From contig NC_080682.1 of NCBI RefSeq assembly GCF_030445035.2, forward strand, positions 28,316,770 to 28,380,769: a stretch of 64,000 bases of DNA. Direction: 5' to 3'. Origin of the DNA: Dasypus novemcinctus. Its lineage: Eukaryota > Chordata > Mammalia > Cingulata > Dasypodidae. Numbering within the stretch: the first letter of the stretch is position 1; every line of letters begins with the position of its first letter. The position numbers were made by a program, and so were the translations under genes. This document shows, piece by piece, positions 12,598 to 21,903 of this stretch. Under the pieces are notes generated by a model. The model searched no databases, was not told the origin of the DNA, and worked only from the letters and a program-made list of their open reading frames with translations.

Positions 12598-12879
12598 TTA
12601 AATAGGCCCAATCAGAATTAGCATGGAAACAAAACAGAACACCAATGTTGCAATGTTTTTCTCCTTTTCATGTGGCTTAATTCTATTAACCCCCACTAGC
12701 CCACAGCTACATGTCATGTAGACAGCAGGGGGTTTGCAGAGTTGCTGCCAGAATAGTTTCCTTTTTTTAGTTAACACTTTAACAGAGAGTTTTCTTACAA
12801 GCCTGATTTCACTTAGGACTTTATTTAGTATTTTTGCGTGTTTTAAATCTTTCAATAGTTTAAAAGGTATTGTCTCAGG
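12598..12879 (-). pseudogene. Provirus B basic/hydrophobic leader segment (env signal-like)
   Basis: The minus-strand frame directly after the capsid remnant is Lys/Arg-rich ('RLVRKLSVKVLTKKRK') and ends with a hydrophobic segment ('NIATLVFCFVSMLILIGP') and a stop at 12598. The same layout occurs in provirus C at 49.61-49.84 kb. A basic stretch followed by a hydrophobic core is what a class II env leader looks like, but this identity is an inference. Confidence 0.45.
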
Positions 12880-13617
12880 ATGAAACTCAACACCCCCTTG
12901 CAGATTATTTATATCTGGTGGTATCACATGGAATGTTACTGGGAAAGCAGATAATAATAGCATGGCTTTGGGTTCCCCCTGTCTAAATCCCTGCAATAAA
13001 TATTACATCAAGGGTGTTTGTAGAGCTGGACTAGGAACAACAATCTTATTATCATAAGGCAAAGCATCAGCAACATCTGAAAATGTTTCTAACTTAGGCT
13101 TAGTAACAGAAAGCAAATCAGTAGGTGCAGAGGGTTTTAGTGGATACATAGAAGATATTTCATTAGGACACTTCATTGAGCTTTGGTTGATGAAAGGGTT
13201 AGTATCAGGATGAGGGGAAAAAACCTGACAGTTCCCCATTCTCCTCAAACTCTGTTCTTGTTCCAATTTACTTTCTTTTATTTCAAATTTACTTATGGAC
13301 TTAGAAAATATAGTAGTTTCATCTTTCCTTCTTCAGACTGTAAAGGATCTAAAGCTGCTGCTATCTGGTGGCATAAGGTCCATACTGATAATGGAGTGAA
13401 TTCCCTTTTTTGATATGCTCTTTGTAATGCTTTTATTACACGTCTCCACTGTTTCAAATTTAAAACATTACATCCCTGAAGCTGACACCAGCAACAATGC
13501 TTTTGTATTAAAGCCAGCAATTCTAGTAATTCATAACTTCTTACAGGACCCCAGTAATCTTCAACAAAGTTTCTAACACTTGTGAATATACTTCACATGT
13601 CCCATTTGATTACCCAT
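12880..13617 (-). pseudogene. gag: Provirus B gag remnant (MA and partial CA)
   Basis: Gag is the structural polyprotein. The presumed start is a minus-strand ATG at 13617-13615 giving MGNQMG, with Gly2 suited to myristoylation, followed soon by stops. 13520-13293 encodes matrix-like sequence ('LKQWRRVIKALQRAYQKREFTPLSVW' region) similar to class II ERV matrix. 13266-13003 is a Pro/Ser-rich linker. 12996-12880 has 'FPVTFHVIPPDINN' and 'FKLLKDLKHA', matching the N-terminal capsid of class II ERVs. The rest of capsid, nucleocapsid, protease and polymerase are missing. Confidence 0.8.
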
Positions 13618-13752
13618 TACTCTGATGACTTCGCAGAAATGTTACTTACCAAAAAGACTTGAGTCAAACTTCTTTGGATGTCATTCATGACCCTCATAGG
13701 AGTCCTTTCCATGGTTCCCGACACTGTTTTGGAAGACATTAACATTTCTTCT

Positions 13753-13771
13753 GGTCCCACATCAGGTGCCA
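13753..13771 (-). promoter_or_regulatory. Provirus B primer-binding site (tRNA-Lys-like)
   Basis: On the minus strand it reads TGGCACCTGATGTGGGACC, two bases inside the 5' LTR end. It differs from the tRNA-Lys type site mainly by transitions at CpG-type positions. It would prime minus-strand DNA synthesis in an active element. Confidence 0.75.
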
Positions 13772-13773
13772 GA

Positions 13774-14178
13774 TGTTGGAGATATGGGCCTGAAGGGTAT
13801 CGGGAATGAAACAAAGAAAGAAGGAGAGAGAAAGAGAAGAAAGAGAAAGAAAGAGAAGGAGCTGGGATCAGGGGTCTGTGAGTAGAGACTCCTCAGACAA
13901 CTTTATTTTCTACAAGTGGCATTATATATACTCAAGCTATCATAACAAGCAGTGTAGCTACACATTAAGGAAGCTTATAAATTAAAGAACTTATCTCAGA
14001 GTACAAAGCTTTAGTATTCTTTCCAACTGCAAAGTGTGTTTGTTCGTATTTCTCCCTGCCCCAGACAGCTTTGTCCTGTTGACGCAAAAGGCTTAATTGC
14101 TGCATTTCTATGTTAAAAGTGTAGCCAGGGAAATAGCACATATCTTCCTGCAAGACTACCATGCCTTTGTTTCCCACA
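13774..14178 (-). repeat. Provirus B 5' LTR
   Basis: About 405 bp with TG..CA ends (minus orientation TGTGGGAAAC..CCAACA). It has the same purine tract, polyadenylation signal and TATATA element as the 3' copy, from which it differs by scattered substitutions and small indels. Old but recognisable. Confidence 0.88.
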
Positions 14179-14740
14179 GAAACCTGGCAGAAAATCCATG
14201 TGAACATCAATAACCCTCAAGATGGCTGCTGGATGACCCCCACCCCCAAGATTCTGCTATTCAAAACAAAGACAAAGCAAGGAAAAGCCCTAGATATTCC
14301 CCAAGCACATTATCATTGAGTCCCCACTGGGGGATTACTAGGTGGGGCAATCAATCAAAACAGCAAATAGTTGAAACCCCTCCCCTGCGATTAACAAAGG
14401 GGTGGAATAATTTATAGTGTATAAAACCTGAGTGTTCTCTCACCTTTCTCTCTTGCCTCTGGACCCATTCCTGACCTCTGCATGCCTCTTTTGCCATTTT
14501 TCCTCTGTCATGTGGCCACACAAGTAAAACCTGGGGGTTTATGTCCTATAATAGGGACTTATAGCCTGTAAATCAGCCCTCGTTATCACTTTTCATCCCC
14601 TTCCTCTTTACCTGAAACCCCCAATCTATTACTTTCTCCCATTTCTCTTCCCTCCCTCTTTAAATAAATTATTGGCTAACTCACCTGACATGTTCCTAAA
14701 ATTCATTTTTCCAGCACAGACAAAAAATAAATAAAATCTA
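14179..14740 (+). repeat. Provirus D 5' LTR, second piece
   Basis: Continues D's LTR after provirus B ('gaaacctggcagaaa'). It includes about 230 bp of U3 absent from the 3' copy, a TATA box (tataaaa, 14420-14426) and an AATAAA signal (ttaaataaatt near 14660-14670). It ends near ..AAATCTA. The downstream primer site is not recognisable. Confidence 0.8.
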
Positions 14741-16721
14741 TTTAGCACGCTAGCAAGGACTTTATTGGTGAGTGAAACTATAGCCTACAGTCTGTTTAAT
14801 ACTTTCCTTTGGTTCTCCATTTTAAACAGGTTCACTTATGAGCCCCCACAGGGCATAATCCTGGGAGGAAAGGGGCTGGGGCATGGAAAATGTCTGCATC
14901 CATGCCTCATGCCCCAACTTGTTAGATCTAACCTCAGTCAGGAGGGCTGGGGCACAGGACAGGTACTCACTGCTCACTGCACCACTCTTTCAAGCCCTTT
15001 AAGCAGGTGGAGGCTGGTGACCATTACCTTCTCCTGCCCTCTCCGCTAGGGAGTACATGGCAGTAATGGAAAGCCAGGGACCCAAGGGTTTCTGGGTCCA
15101 TGCAGCTACCTGTGTGAATGAAGTAGTAAGGCAGCAGGCAGAGCCAAAATGGGTGCTGTGAGAGTTTCCTTTCCCAAGGGTGTCACAGGCCAGGACACTC
15201 TTGCAATTTCTAACCCTTACCCATGTTTTACCTTTCTACTTCTTGCTACTGAATTTCTCTTTGCAGGTTTGTGTCAGAATGCTTTGGTATGTTTTAAAAA
15301 CTGTGAAACTGGGAAAGTGCCTTTGTCTAGCAAAGAAACTATTGCTTTAGGGTCCTAAAGCCTATTAGTTAGAAAAATTAACCACTAATCACTTACCGGT
15401 CTTTTGATGACTGGTTTAACTGGGAAACTATCGGACAGTAAAACAATAGAACTGTGTCAAAAAGTTCTGGAAGGACAGGAGGAAAAACCATCATTTGGCT
15501 TGGCAGCTTCAGTTTGAAATGTATTCAGCCTGTCTCCCAAGCCCTGGACTGCCCAGAAAAGCCTGGCAGCAGGGGCTCTATGATTCCCTGGGGTGGCAGG
15601 AATCATAGAGCAGCCAAACTTTCCTGAGATTGAACTCAGGAACTTCTGTTTGGGTCAATCAGTCTTGGACCATGGGAATTAGGGGTTCCAAGAAGCAGAG
15701 CAAGAAACAGAATAACCCCCATTCCTTTGGCTCATCCATTCAGAGAGCAGCCAGATATCTCCTGGGACAAACATCTTATGTGCTTTGATTTGGGACCACT
15801 GCTCAGTCCTCCCACCAAGTTGCCTTGGGTTCATTGATCTGATATCCATAATCAGATACCCCAAAAACCTACCCACAAGGATGCTTGTGGGGCAGTTAAA
15901 CTCTGAAAATTAAAATTTTCAGGATGCTGAAACAGGGTTGCAGCTCCAAGTTACACAGAGCAATGAATTTTAGTCAGACTAGGACTCTGAAATGCCAAAA
16001 TGGTCAACTAAAAGGTGCTTCTTATTCTTTCTAGATTAATGGGCACAGTCTCTAGCCTACCAGCAAACTCCCCATAGGAGTCTCTTAGGAATCAGGCAAT
16101 TGTGCCTACTGCTGGTCCACAAGACCACAGTATAGCCAAGATCAGCCTCTGTATGGGACCCTGAATTCCACATAAACCAGTATAAAAAAGAGAGAACAGA
16201 AAGACCTGAGACCCAGAAACCTCATGTCATGTCTCCTTTAAAAAATGAGGAAATAAACTTCAAATTTCTCAGTTTAAACTCAATTGTGCCTATAAAAGTT
16301 GTGAATAGTGACCAAAATAAAGAAAACTCATGTGCTATCAATTAAATTGATAGAGTTGTTAGAAATGCTAAAGGCATAAAATTCTCTGTTTTAATCTGTG
16401 CTTAACTTTGTGTTCAACTTTGAAATCTGTTTTTAACTTTATCAGTTTGCCTGTGCCTAGGAAATCACATTTGGGATTCACCTGTTCCAAATTGGATAAT
16501 GGTGAAAGGTAATCTAGAATTGAGTCTTTAAAAGGCAATACACTCTTGCTAGTGAATTTAGTTTATAAATCACACACGGAATTTATTTAACTGCTAAAAA
16601 AGGTGAAAAAATTCACAAAGTTGTTCAAGAGATTAACTTCAGCATTGTCAAACTCTCTTGTGCATTCAAACCAAACTTTCAAGACACTACAGGTTGCCTC
16701 TCCATTTGAGTTATTGGCTAA
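14741..16721 (+). other. Provirus D interior, 5' part
   Basis: About 2 kb between D's 5' LTR and provirus A. Open frames are short (for example 14765-15049 and 15149-15358) and I recognise no retroviral motif in them. It is assigned to D by position only. Confidence 0.5.
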
Positions 16722-17026
16722 TGTAGCCCTGTCCCCACAGACGGCTATTTTTCTGGCCAACTTAGCTGATACGCCTGTGTAGCCATCAGACTGCCAGGAA
16801 AGGCCCCCCCTGCTATCTCCGCCCTCTCACCCCCTCTCTAGCCAAACCGTTAGCTACACGCCAACCCCTATCAGTATAAAACCTGTAGCACTTCCTCAAA
16901 TAAACGGACTTGCACACAGACCTGGTCTCCGTGGTGTCTCCCTGTAGCGCCGCACGTCCTCTGCGCCTGAGAGCCCCCGAGAGCCCTCTCCTGCCTAGGG
17001 TCTCTCCCCCTCACCGCCGCCCGACA
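16722..17026 (+). repeat. Provirus A 5' LTR
   Basis: It begins TGTAGCCCTG and ends ..CCCGACA, two bases before the primer site. At 305 bp it is short. U3 is C-rich. TATA box and polyadenylation signal are close together (see separate entry), so R must be short and U5 GC-rich. With no second LTR in the window, age cannot be read from LTR divergence. Confidence 0.88.
16875..16904 (+). promoter_or_regulatory. Provirus A TATA box and overlapping poly-A signal region
   Basis: TATAAAA at 16875-16881 is followed by AATAAA at 16899-16904, 17 bases apart. Transcription starting about 25-30 bases past TATA would begin near the AATAAA, so the signal lies at the U3/R border. This compact layout is known from betaretroviruses. 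Confidence 0.8.
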
Positions 17027-17028
17027 TC

Positions 17029-17046
17029 TGGCGCCCAAACATGGGG
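17029..17046 (+). promoter_or_regulatory. Provirus A primer-binding site (tRNA-Lys)
   Basis: TGGCGCCCAAACATGGGG begins two bases after the LTR end. It fits the tRNA-Lys site used by class II ERVs, apart from a difference in the central CAACG part. It supports both the LTR boundary and the class II assignment. Confidence 0.88.
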
Positions 17047-17116
17047 CCTACAACGCCTCACCCCTTCACCACGCTCTCGAGGTAAGGACCCCTCTCCCTT
17101 ACCGGTCCCAGGCAGC

Positions 17117-18931
17117 ATGGGAGGACGACTATCGTCCCGCCAGTCTCCGCAAGTGCGGGCACTTGCGGGCCTCTTGGACACCAATCAGATCCGGGTGTCC
17201 CTGCGGCAGTTGCAGAAGTACTGGGACCTTCTGCTGCCCTTCAACCCGTGGCTTTCCACATGCCACCTGTGGGACCCAGTGACTTACACACGGCTTATTG
17301 ACCGCGTCACCTCAGCCATGGAGCATGAGGGCAAACGCTTTCCTCCGGGCTTGCTTCCCACTCTCATTGCGATCCGGTCGTGCCTGCAGGGTGCCCCTGC
17401 CCCGCAAGAGGCCTTTCCCTGCCATACCACTGGTGAAGGGTGCTCCTCAGACCAAGTAACCTCGGACCCTGATTCTGACACCGAATCCCTGTCCGCGCGA
17501 GTAAATGCCGCCCTTGAGGAGGAACCGCCCAAGCGGGAGGGCTGCCATAAGGATGACTGCTGTCCTGGCGATCACCCCACTAAAAAAAAAGATGGCAAAC
17601 TTCCTCCTTCTTCACCCCCGCCTGAGGGTTGCCCCGCCCAGCCTGCCTTCGCGGGCGCGGGAAACCTTTACCCGCCCCTTCCTAGGCTGTCGCCATCTTG
17701 GGGCCCACCGGAAATGAGGCAGCCGCCATCTTGGGGCCCGCCGGAAGTGCCACAGCTGCCATTTTGGGGTCTGCCGGAAGGAGGGCTGGCGCCATCTTGG
17801 GGACATGCAGAGGCGGCGGAAGCCAGGCAATCGACATCTTGGGATTCACCGAAAGTGGGTCCATCCCCAGCTCCCGCGTCAGCTGGGGAAGGCATGAGCC
17901 CTTGGAGGCGACTTACGAGCCCGCCGCCTAGCTACCCCTCTGCGCCAACCCCCCACCTATATCCGTTAAATGCCAATCCTTCCCAGCAGCGCCCTCAAGA
18001 TTGGTATCCCTTCTCATCGGAGGAGATTAAAACTCTCCAACGGGCTGTCAAGGAGGATGGGCTGGGCAGCCCATACGCCCAGCAGCTTCTGGAGGAGCTG
18101 GGCACGCAGCTAGCGGTTCCATATGATTGGGTCTCTCTTGGCCGATCCATCCTAACTCCGGGACAGTTCATAGACTGGAGAGCGCACTTCCAGATTGAGG
18201 CTGAAAAACAAATAGCAGAGAATGCACGCATGAGCGTCCGAGACCCCCCCGAGGCGTATACAGGAACAGGCCCCTTCTCCAACCCTCAGCGGTACCGGAA
18301 TGCCCTGCCAGCGTTCTGGCTTCGACTGCGGGCACTAGCTTTACGCTCGTTTTGCAATTCGTCAGCCACCCAGCTCCAGAAGTTCGCGCAGCTCACGCAG
18401 GGCAGGGACGAAAAGTTTTCGACCTTATTGTCGCGGGTCATGGAGGCCTGCCAGCAGAAGGTCGTGGGGGAACAGGCCCAGCTAGCCCTCGCCCGAGACC
18501 TCATCCTTGAGGAAGCCAATGCGGTGTGTAAGCCTGTCATCCAGAACATGCGCGAAAAAGGGGTCCACGACTGGGTCCTCGCCGGTAAAGCCATCGACCC
18601 TCAAGCCACCGCCGTGGCCAAGGCCCTTGCAACGGCCCTAGTGATCTCGTCAGACTGTTTCAAGTGCAGTGAAATGGGCCACTTCGCTCGCGAGTGCCCC
18701 CACGCCAGGGGTCTCCCACGCTCACCGCAGCGGGCAGAGGGAGCCGCCCCGCCACCAGCTCCGCAAGCACGGCGCGGTCCTCCCACTCCCTGTCCCAGAT
18801 GCGGGAAGGGATATCACTGGGCACAAGACTGCCACTCGCGCCCCTCACAGCGCTTGCCTTTAAACTCGAAAGGGGGCAAGCCTCAGCCCCGCCACCAAGA
18901 GGCCCCTGCCCAAAGAGCCCCTCTGCCATAA
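17117..18931 (+). CDS. gag: Provirus A Gag polyprotein, 604 residues, open
   Basis: Structural polyprotein that assembles the virus particle. The chosen start (ATG 17117) gives MGGRLSS with Gly2 for myristoylation. The frame is open further upstream into the LTR, but that is not expected to be translated as Gag. Residues about 1-95 are matrix-like. About 190-245 is a repeat-rich linker built on 'SWGPPE' units. Residues 270-277 hold adjacent late motifs PPSY and PSAP, used to recruit NEDD4-type ligases and TSG101. Capsid starts about residue 290 ('WYPFSSEEI'). A major homology region lies near 426-445 (QGRDEKFSTLLSRV). Two CCHC zinc knuckles sit at 514-527 and 559-572. No stop or frameshift is seen over the full expected length, so it could still encode protein. 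Expression is unknown. Confidence 0.9.
   Translation: MGGRLSSRQSPQVRALAGLLDTNQIRVSLRQLQKYWDLLLPFNPWLSTCHLWDPVTYTRLIDRVTSAMEHEGKRFPPGLLPTLIAIRSCLQGAPAPQEAFPCHTTGEGCSSDQVTSDPDSDTESLSARVNAALEEEPPKREGCHKDDCCPGDHPTKKKDGKLPPSSPPPEGCPAQPAFAGAGNLYPPLPRLSPSWGPPEMRQPPSWGPPEVPQLPFWGLPEGGLAPSWGHAEAAEARQSTSWDSPKVGPSPAPASAGEGMSPWRRLTSPPPSYPSAPTPHLYPLNANPSQQRPQDWYPFSSEEIKTLQRAVKEDGLGSPYAQQLLEELGTQLAVPYDWVSLGRSILTPGQFIDWRAHFQIEAEKQIAENARMSVRDPPEAYTGTGPFSNPQRYRNALPAFWLRLRALALRSFCNSSATQLQKFAQLTQGRDEKFSTLLSRVMEACQQKVVGEQAQLALARDLILEEANAVCKPVIQNMREKGVHDWVLAGKAIDPQATAVAKALATALVISSDCFKCSEMGHFARECPHARGLPRSPQRAEGAAPPPAPQARRGPPTPCPRCGKGYHWAQDCHSRPSQRLPLNSKGGKPQPRHQEAPAQRAPLP
17692..17841 (+). repeat. 33-bp tandem repeat with YY1-like motifs inside gag
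   Basis: Copies of GCCATCTTG start at 17692, 17725 and 17791, with GCCATTTTG at 17758 and GACATCTTG at 17833. The spacings are 33, 33, 33 and 42 bases. Each unit encodes 11 residues around 'SWGPPE', so the frame is kept. GCCATCTTG (CAAGATGGC on the other strand) is the core of the YY1 recognition sequence. Confidence 0.85.
18859..18903 (+). promoter_or_regulatory. gag-pro -1 ribosomal frameshift signal
   Basis: TTTAAAC at 18859-18865 sits in gag phase exactly as T TTA AAC (X XXY YYZ), and slipping -1 enters the protease frame. After a 7-base spacer, GGGGC (18873-18877) can pair with GCCCC (18886-18890). The loop GCCTC (18880-18884) can pair with GAGGC (18899-18903), forming an H-type pseudoknot. 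Betaretroviruses express Pro this way. Confidence 0.85.
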
Positions 18932-19218
18932 TGTGGACTGTTCCTCTAGGGGAGCAGAAGCCCCTAATGACCTTGAGAGTCAACGGGCAGTGGCTCGAAG
19001 GCCTCCTTGATACAGGCGCGGAGAAGTCCTGCATCCCCGTCTCCATTGCAGCTGCGCAACACTGGGCCCTTGAGCCAGGACCGCGAGTTGTCAGAGGCAC
19101 GGGCACTTCCCGGTCCCACCGATGCGCCAGCGACCTCTACTGGGAAGATAAGGAGGGCCAACATGGAACCTTCTGCCCCCTCATATTGGACTCCATTTCC
19201 TACATTCTTTGGGGGTGA
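18862..19218 (+). CDS. pro: Provirus A protease (retropepsin)
   Basis: Aspartic protease that matures Gag and Gag-Pol, made only by -1 frameshift near the end of gag. The coordinates start at the codon after the slip; the frame is open upstream to 18694, overlapping gag. The flap-strand sequence 'MTLRVNGQWLEG' leads into the active-site motif LLDTGAEKS (19003-19029), where DTG is the catalytic triad signature. Further on are 'VVRGTG' and 'PLILDSISYILWG' near the C-terminus, as in retropepsins. The frame ends TGA at 19216-19218 and overlaps the start of pol. I see no dUTPase domain before it. It appears intact, but no canonical slippery heptamer for the following pro-pol step is obvious. Confidence 0.85.
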   Translation, partial: KLERGQASAPPPRGPCPKSPSAIMWTVPLGEQKPLMTLRVNGQWLEGLLDTGAEKSCIPVSIAAAQHWALEPGPRVVRGTGTSRSHRCASDLYWEDKEGQHGTFCPLILDSISYILWG

Positions 19219-21903
19219 GACATTCTTCACCAAAGTGGAGCGGTTCTCACCACATAGCTTCCCCCCCAATGAAATGCGCCATTGTTCGCGTTACAACTCC
19301 CATGCCCACTCCTCTGCAATGGGACACAGAGGAACCCATATGGGTGGAGCAGTGGCCTCTCTCATCCCACAAACTCACAGTGCTGCGGTGTCTAGTCCAG
19401 GAGCAGCTTGACACAGGACACCTTGAACCATCTACCAGCCCATACAATTCGCCGATATTCGTCATTCAGAAAAAAGGAACTTCTAAGTTTCGTCTCCTCC
19501 ATGACCTCCGGGAGATTAACAAGCACATCCGGCCGATGGGCTTGCCTCAGCCTGGGTGTCCGCATCCTACGGCAGTGCCTCAAAACATGCACGTGGCCGC
19601 TCTCGACATCAAGGACTGCTTCTTTTCGATCCCTCTCCATCCGAGGGATCGACCACGTTTCACCTTCACGGTTCCAGAAACCAACCACCAGGGAGTAGCA
19701 GCTCACTTTCAATGGAGAGTCCTGCTGCAAGGCATGCGCAACAGCCCTGCCATCTGTCAGCTCTATGTTCATCAAGCCATCGCGCCGCTCAGAGACCAGG
19801 CGTTCATCATCCACTATATGGACAACATCCTTGTAGCCCATAAAGACCAACAAAGACTGCGAGAGGTTGTTAGTCGCCTTCTTCAGCTCCTGGCACAACT
19901 GGGGCTACAAGTTCAGGTGGAGAAGGTGCGACTCCACCTCCCCTTCCATTTCCTGGGGTTCCAGGTGCGAAACACTGTCACTCGGCTCGCACCTCAACTG
20001 CACCTCCCGCCCAAGATGACAATAACGGAGCTACAACAGCTCTGCAGGCACATCAACTGGCTTCCAACCACCCTTCCTATCACTACTGCACAGCTAGATC
20101 CCCTCTTCGGCCTGCTGCGGTCACAGGAGGCTCCTCCTGGTGCTGTCGCCAAGAAAATCACTATCACCCCAGCCGCTTGAAGAGCAATCGCTGTGGTTAA
20201 TGAAGCGCTGAAGAACTGTCAGTTACAGCGGTATGATCTGGACATGCCACTGTGCGCCCTTGTTCTGCCCACACAAGGGACCCCTACAGGTTTCCTATGG
20301 CAGGAATGGGCCCCTCCTCTGACTTCATACCGCCAAGAGCAGACTCCGGAAAATCTGCCCAGTCACTCATGTCTGGATCTCCTTAGCGACTGACTTGGTG
20401 TATCAGAGCATGCACACCTACGGTGTTCAGCCTGCCACTATTATCTGGCCTTTCGATACCAAGACAACTACTAGCCTCCTTCAGTATGACACGGACATGC
20501 AAGTGCTAGCCGAGGTCTTCCGAGGGAGCTTTGACAATCACTTTCCCCGCCATCGACTCATCCAAGGTGTCTCACAACTCCCCTTCTCTCCGCTCCTGCA
20601 CCCCTTCCCATCTCGCCGCCCTTTACCCCATGCTACAACAATCTTCACAGACGCCTCAAAGTGGAAATATGCAGCCGTCATCTATTCAAGTCACACGGAA
20701 GACCCCCAAGTGTGGGTGTTCGCCAATGGAGATTCCGTCCAGGTGGGGGAACTCAAGGTGGTCATCCTCGCTTTCTCCGAGGGTGCAAGTGAGCCAATCA
20801 ACATCTTCACTGACAGCCTATATGTCTACCAAATCTGCAGTATCCTGGCTTTCGCCATCTTTTTCCCTACTGACTCGGCTATTGACTTAGCCCTTACTAC
20901 TCTCAAAAGCCTACTCGAGAACAGGAGGCACCCGTGGTTTGTTTCCCACATACGCAGCCACTCTGGTCTTCCTGGCCCGATGGCGGAGGGCAATGAAGCC
21001 GCCGACCGCACAGTCCAACTGCAGGTGGTCGCATTAAACACCGTGGGTGACCTCGTCAATCAAGCCAAGCTACTGCACTCCAAGTTCCACTTCTCGGCGC
21101 GCACCATCCATCGGCTGCTCCCGGACCTCTCCATACAGACGTGCAAGCACCTAGTCCGTAGCTGCTGCACCTGTGCTCTGCTACTGCCCCTCGGGCCGCT
21201 GCAGCCCCAAGGGGTTAACCCCCGCAAGCTGTGCCCCAACTCGAGGTGGCCAATGGATGTCACCCACATACCCTCCTTCGGGAGGCTTAAGTTCCTGCAC
21301 GTCGCTATTGACACCTTTTCTCATCTGTGCTATGCCCTCCCCCTACCGGGCGAGTCAGCCAAATACTGCATCAAGGCCCTCCGACAGGCCATCCTCTTCA
21401 TGGGGGTCCCTTGGGACCTGAAAACAGACAACGGACCAGCTTGCCGCAGCGCGGCCTTCGCGGCCTTTCTGCGCCTCTACAACATCAATCATCACTTTGG
21501 CATCCCGTTCAACCCACAGGGCCAGGGCATTGTTGAGCGAGCACATCTACAGCTAAAGGCTCTAATACATAAGGAGAGGGAGACCAACCCGCTCCTGTCG
21601 CCAGGCGATATAGTTACCGCCTGCCTCATCCACCACAACCTTTTATCCTTTGATAAGGATGGGCTATCACCAGTACATAAGCATTGGGGCCCCTCATACG
21701 CACCCACAGCCACCCCACTAGTCCGCTGGAAAGACCCAAAAACCAATAACTGGCAAGGGCCCGCCCCCCTTCTTGCCCAAGGGAGGGGTTTTGCTTGTGT
21801 CTTTCCAGATTCAGAACCTCAACCCATGTGGATTCCAGGGCGACTAATCCGGCCTGTAACAGAAGACCCAACTCCACCCACAGAAAACGGTGACGATGCC
21901 TGA
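19200..21903 (+). pseudogene. pol: Provirus A pol: reverse transcriptase, RNase H, integrase (broken)
   Basis: Encodes the enzymes for copying and integrating the genome. The RT part has 'TSKFRLLHDLREIN', the first catalytic Asp in LDIKD (codon 19605-19607), and YMDN (19815-19826) where YMDD is expected, so the third catalytic Asp is Asn. An in-frame TGA lies at 20178-20180. Near 20340 the frame shifts by one. The following 502-codon frame is open to 21903. RNase H has its four acidic residues (FTDAS, GELK, FTDSL, GNEAAD). Integrase has the HSKFH..CCTC zinc site and the catalytic triad Asp 21256, Asp 21427, Glu 21535 with exact D-X35-E spacing. It ends with an SH3-like 'MWIPGRLIRPV'. Overlaps env by 8 bases. 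RT is dead by three independent lesions; RNase H-integrase looks complete. Confidence 0.92.

Larger units (their letters stand above)
7505..14178 (-). mobile_element. Provirus B: non-autonomous class II (ERVK-like) ERV
   Basis: Two LTRs of about 404 bp (7505-7907 and 13774-14178) flank an interior read on the minus strand. The order is a tRNA-Lys-like primer site, gag remnants (13617-12880), a short segment with a hydrophobic leader ending at 12598, an AT-rich non-coding block, then the end of env SU and TM (9200-8250), with a polypurine tract (aaaaagggggaaa) next to the 3' LTR. No protease or polymerase sequence is visible. The host D LTR resumes as 'gaaacctgg' after 14178, giving an imperfect duplication of roughly GAAA(A/C). 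The interior is shared with provirus C. Confidence 0.85.

Noticed and set aside
17284-19106. Minus-strand frames of 60-148 codons opposite gag/pro
   Set aside because: They mirror the real plus-strand retroviral frames and have no motifs or start context of their own.
19200-19218. A canonical slippery site at the pro-pol junction
   Set aside because: The pol frame is -1 to pro as expected, but none of the heptamers near the pro stop fits X XXY YYZ in the right phase; the site may be mutated or lie elsewhere.
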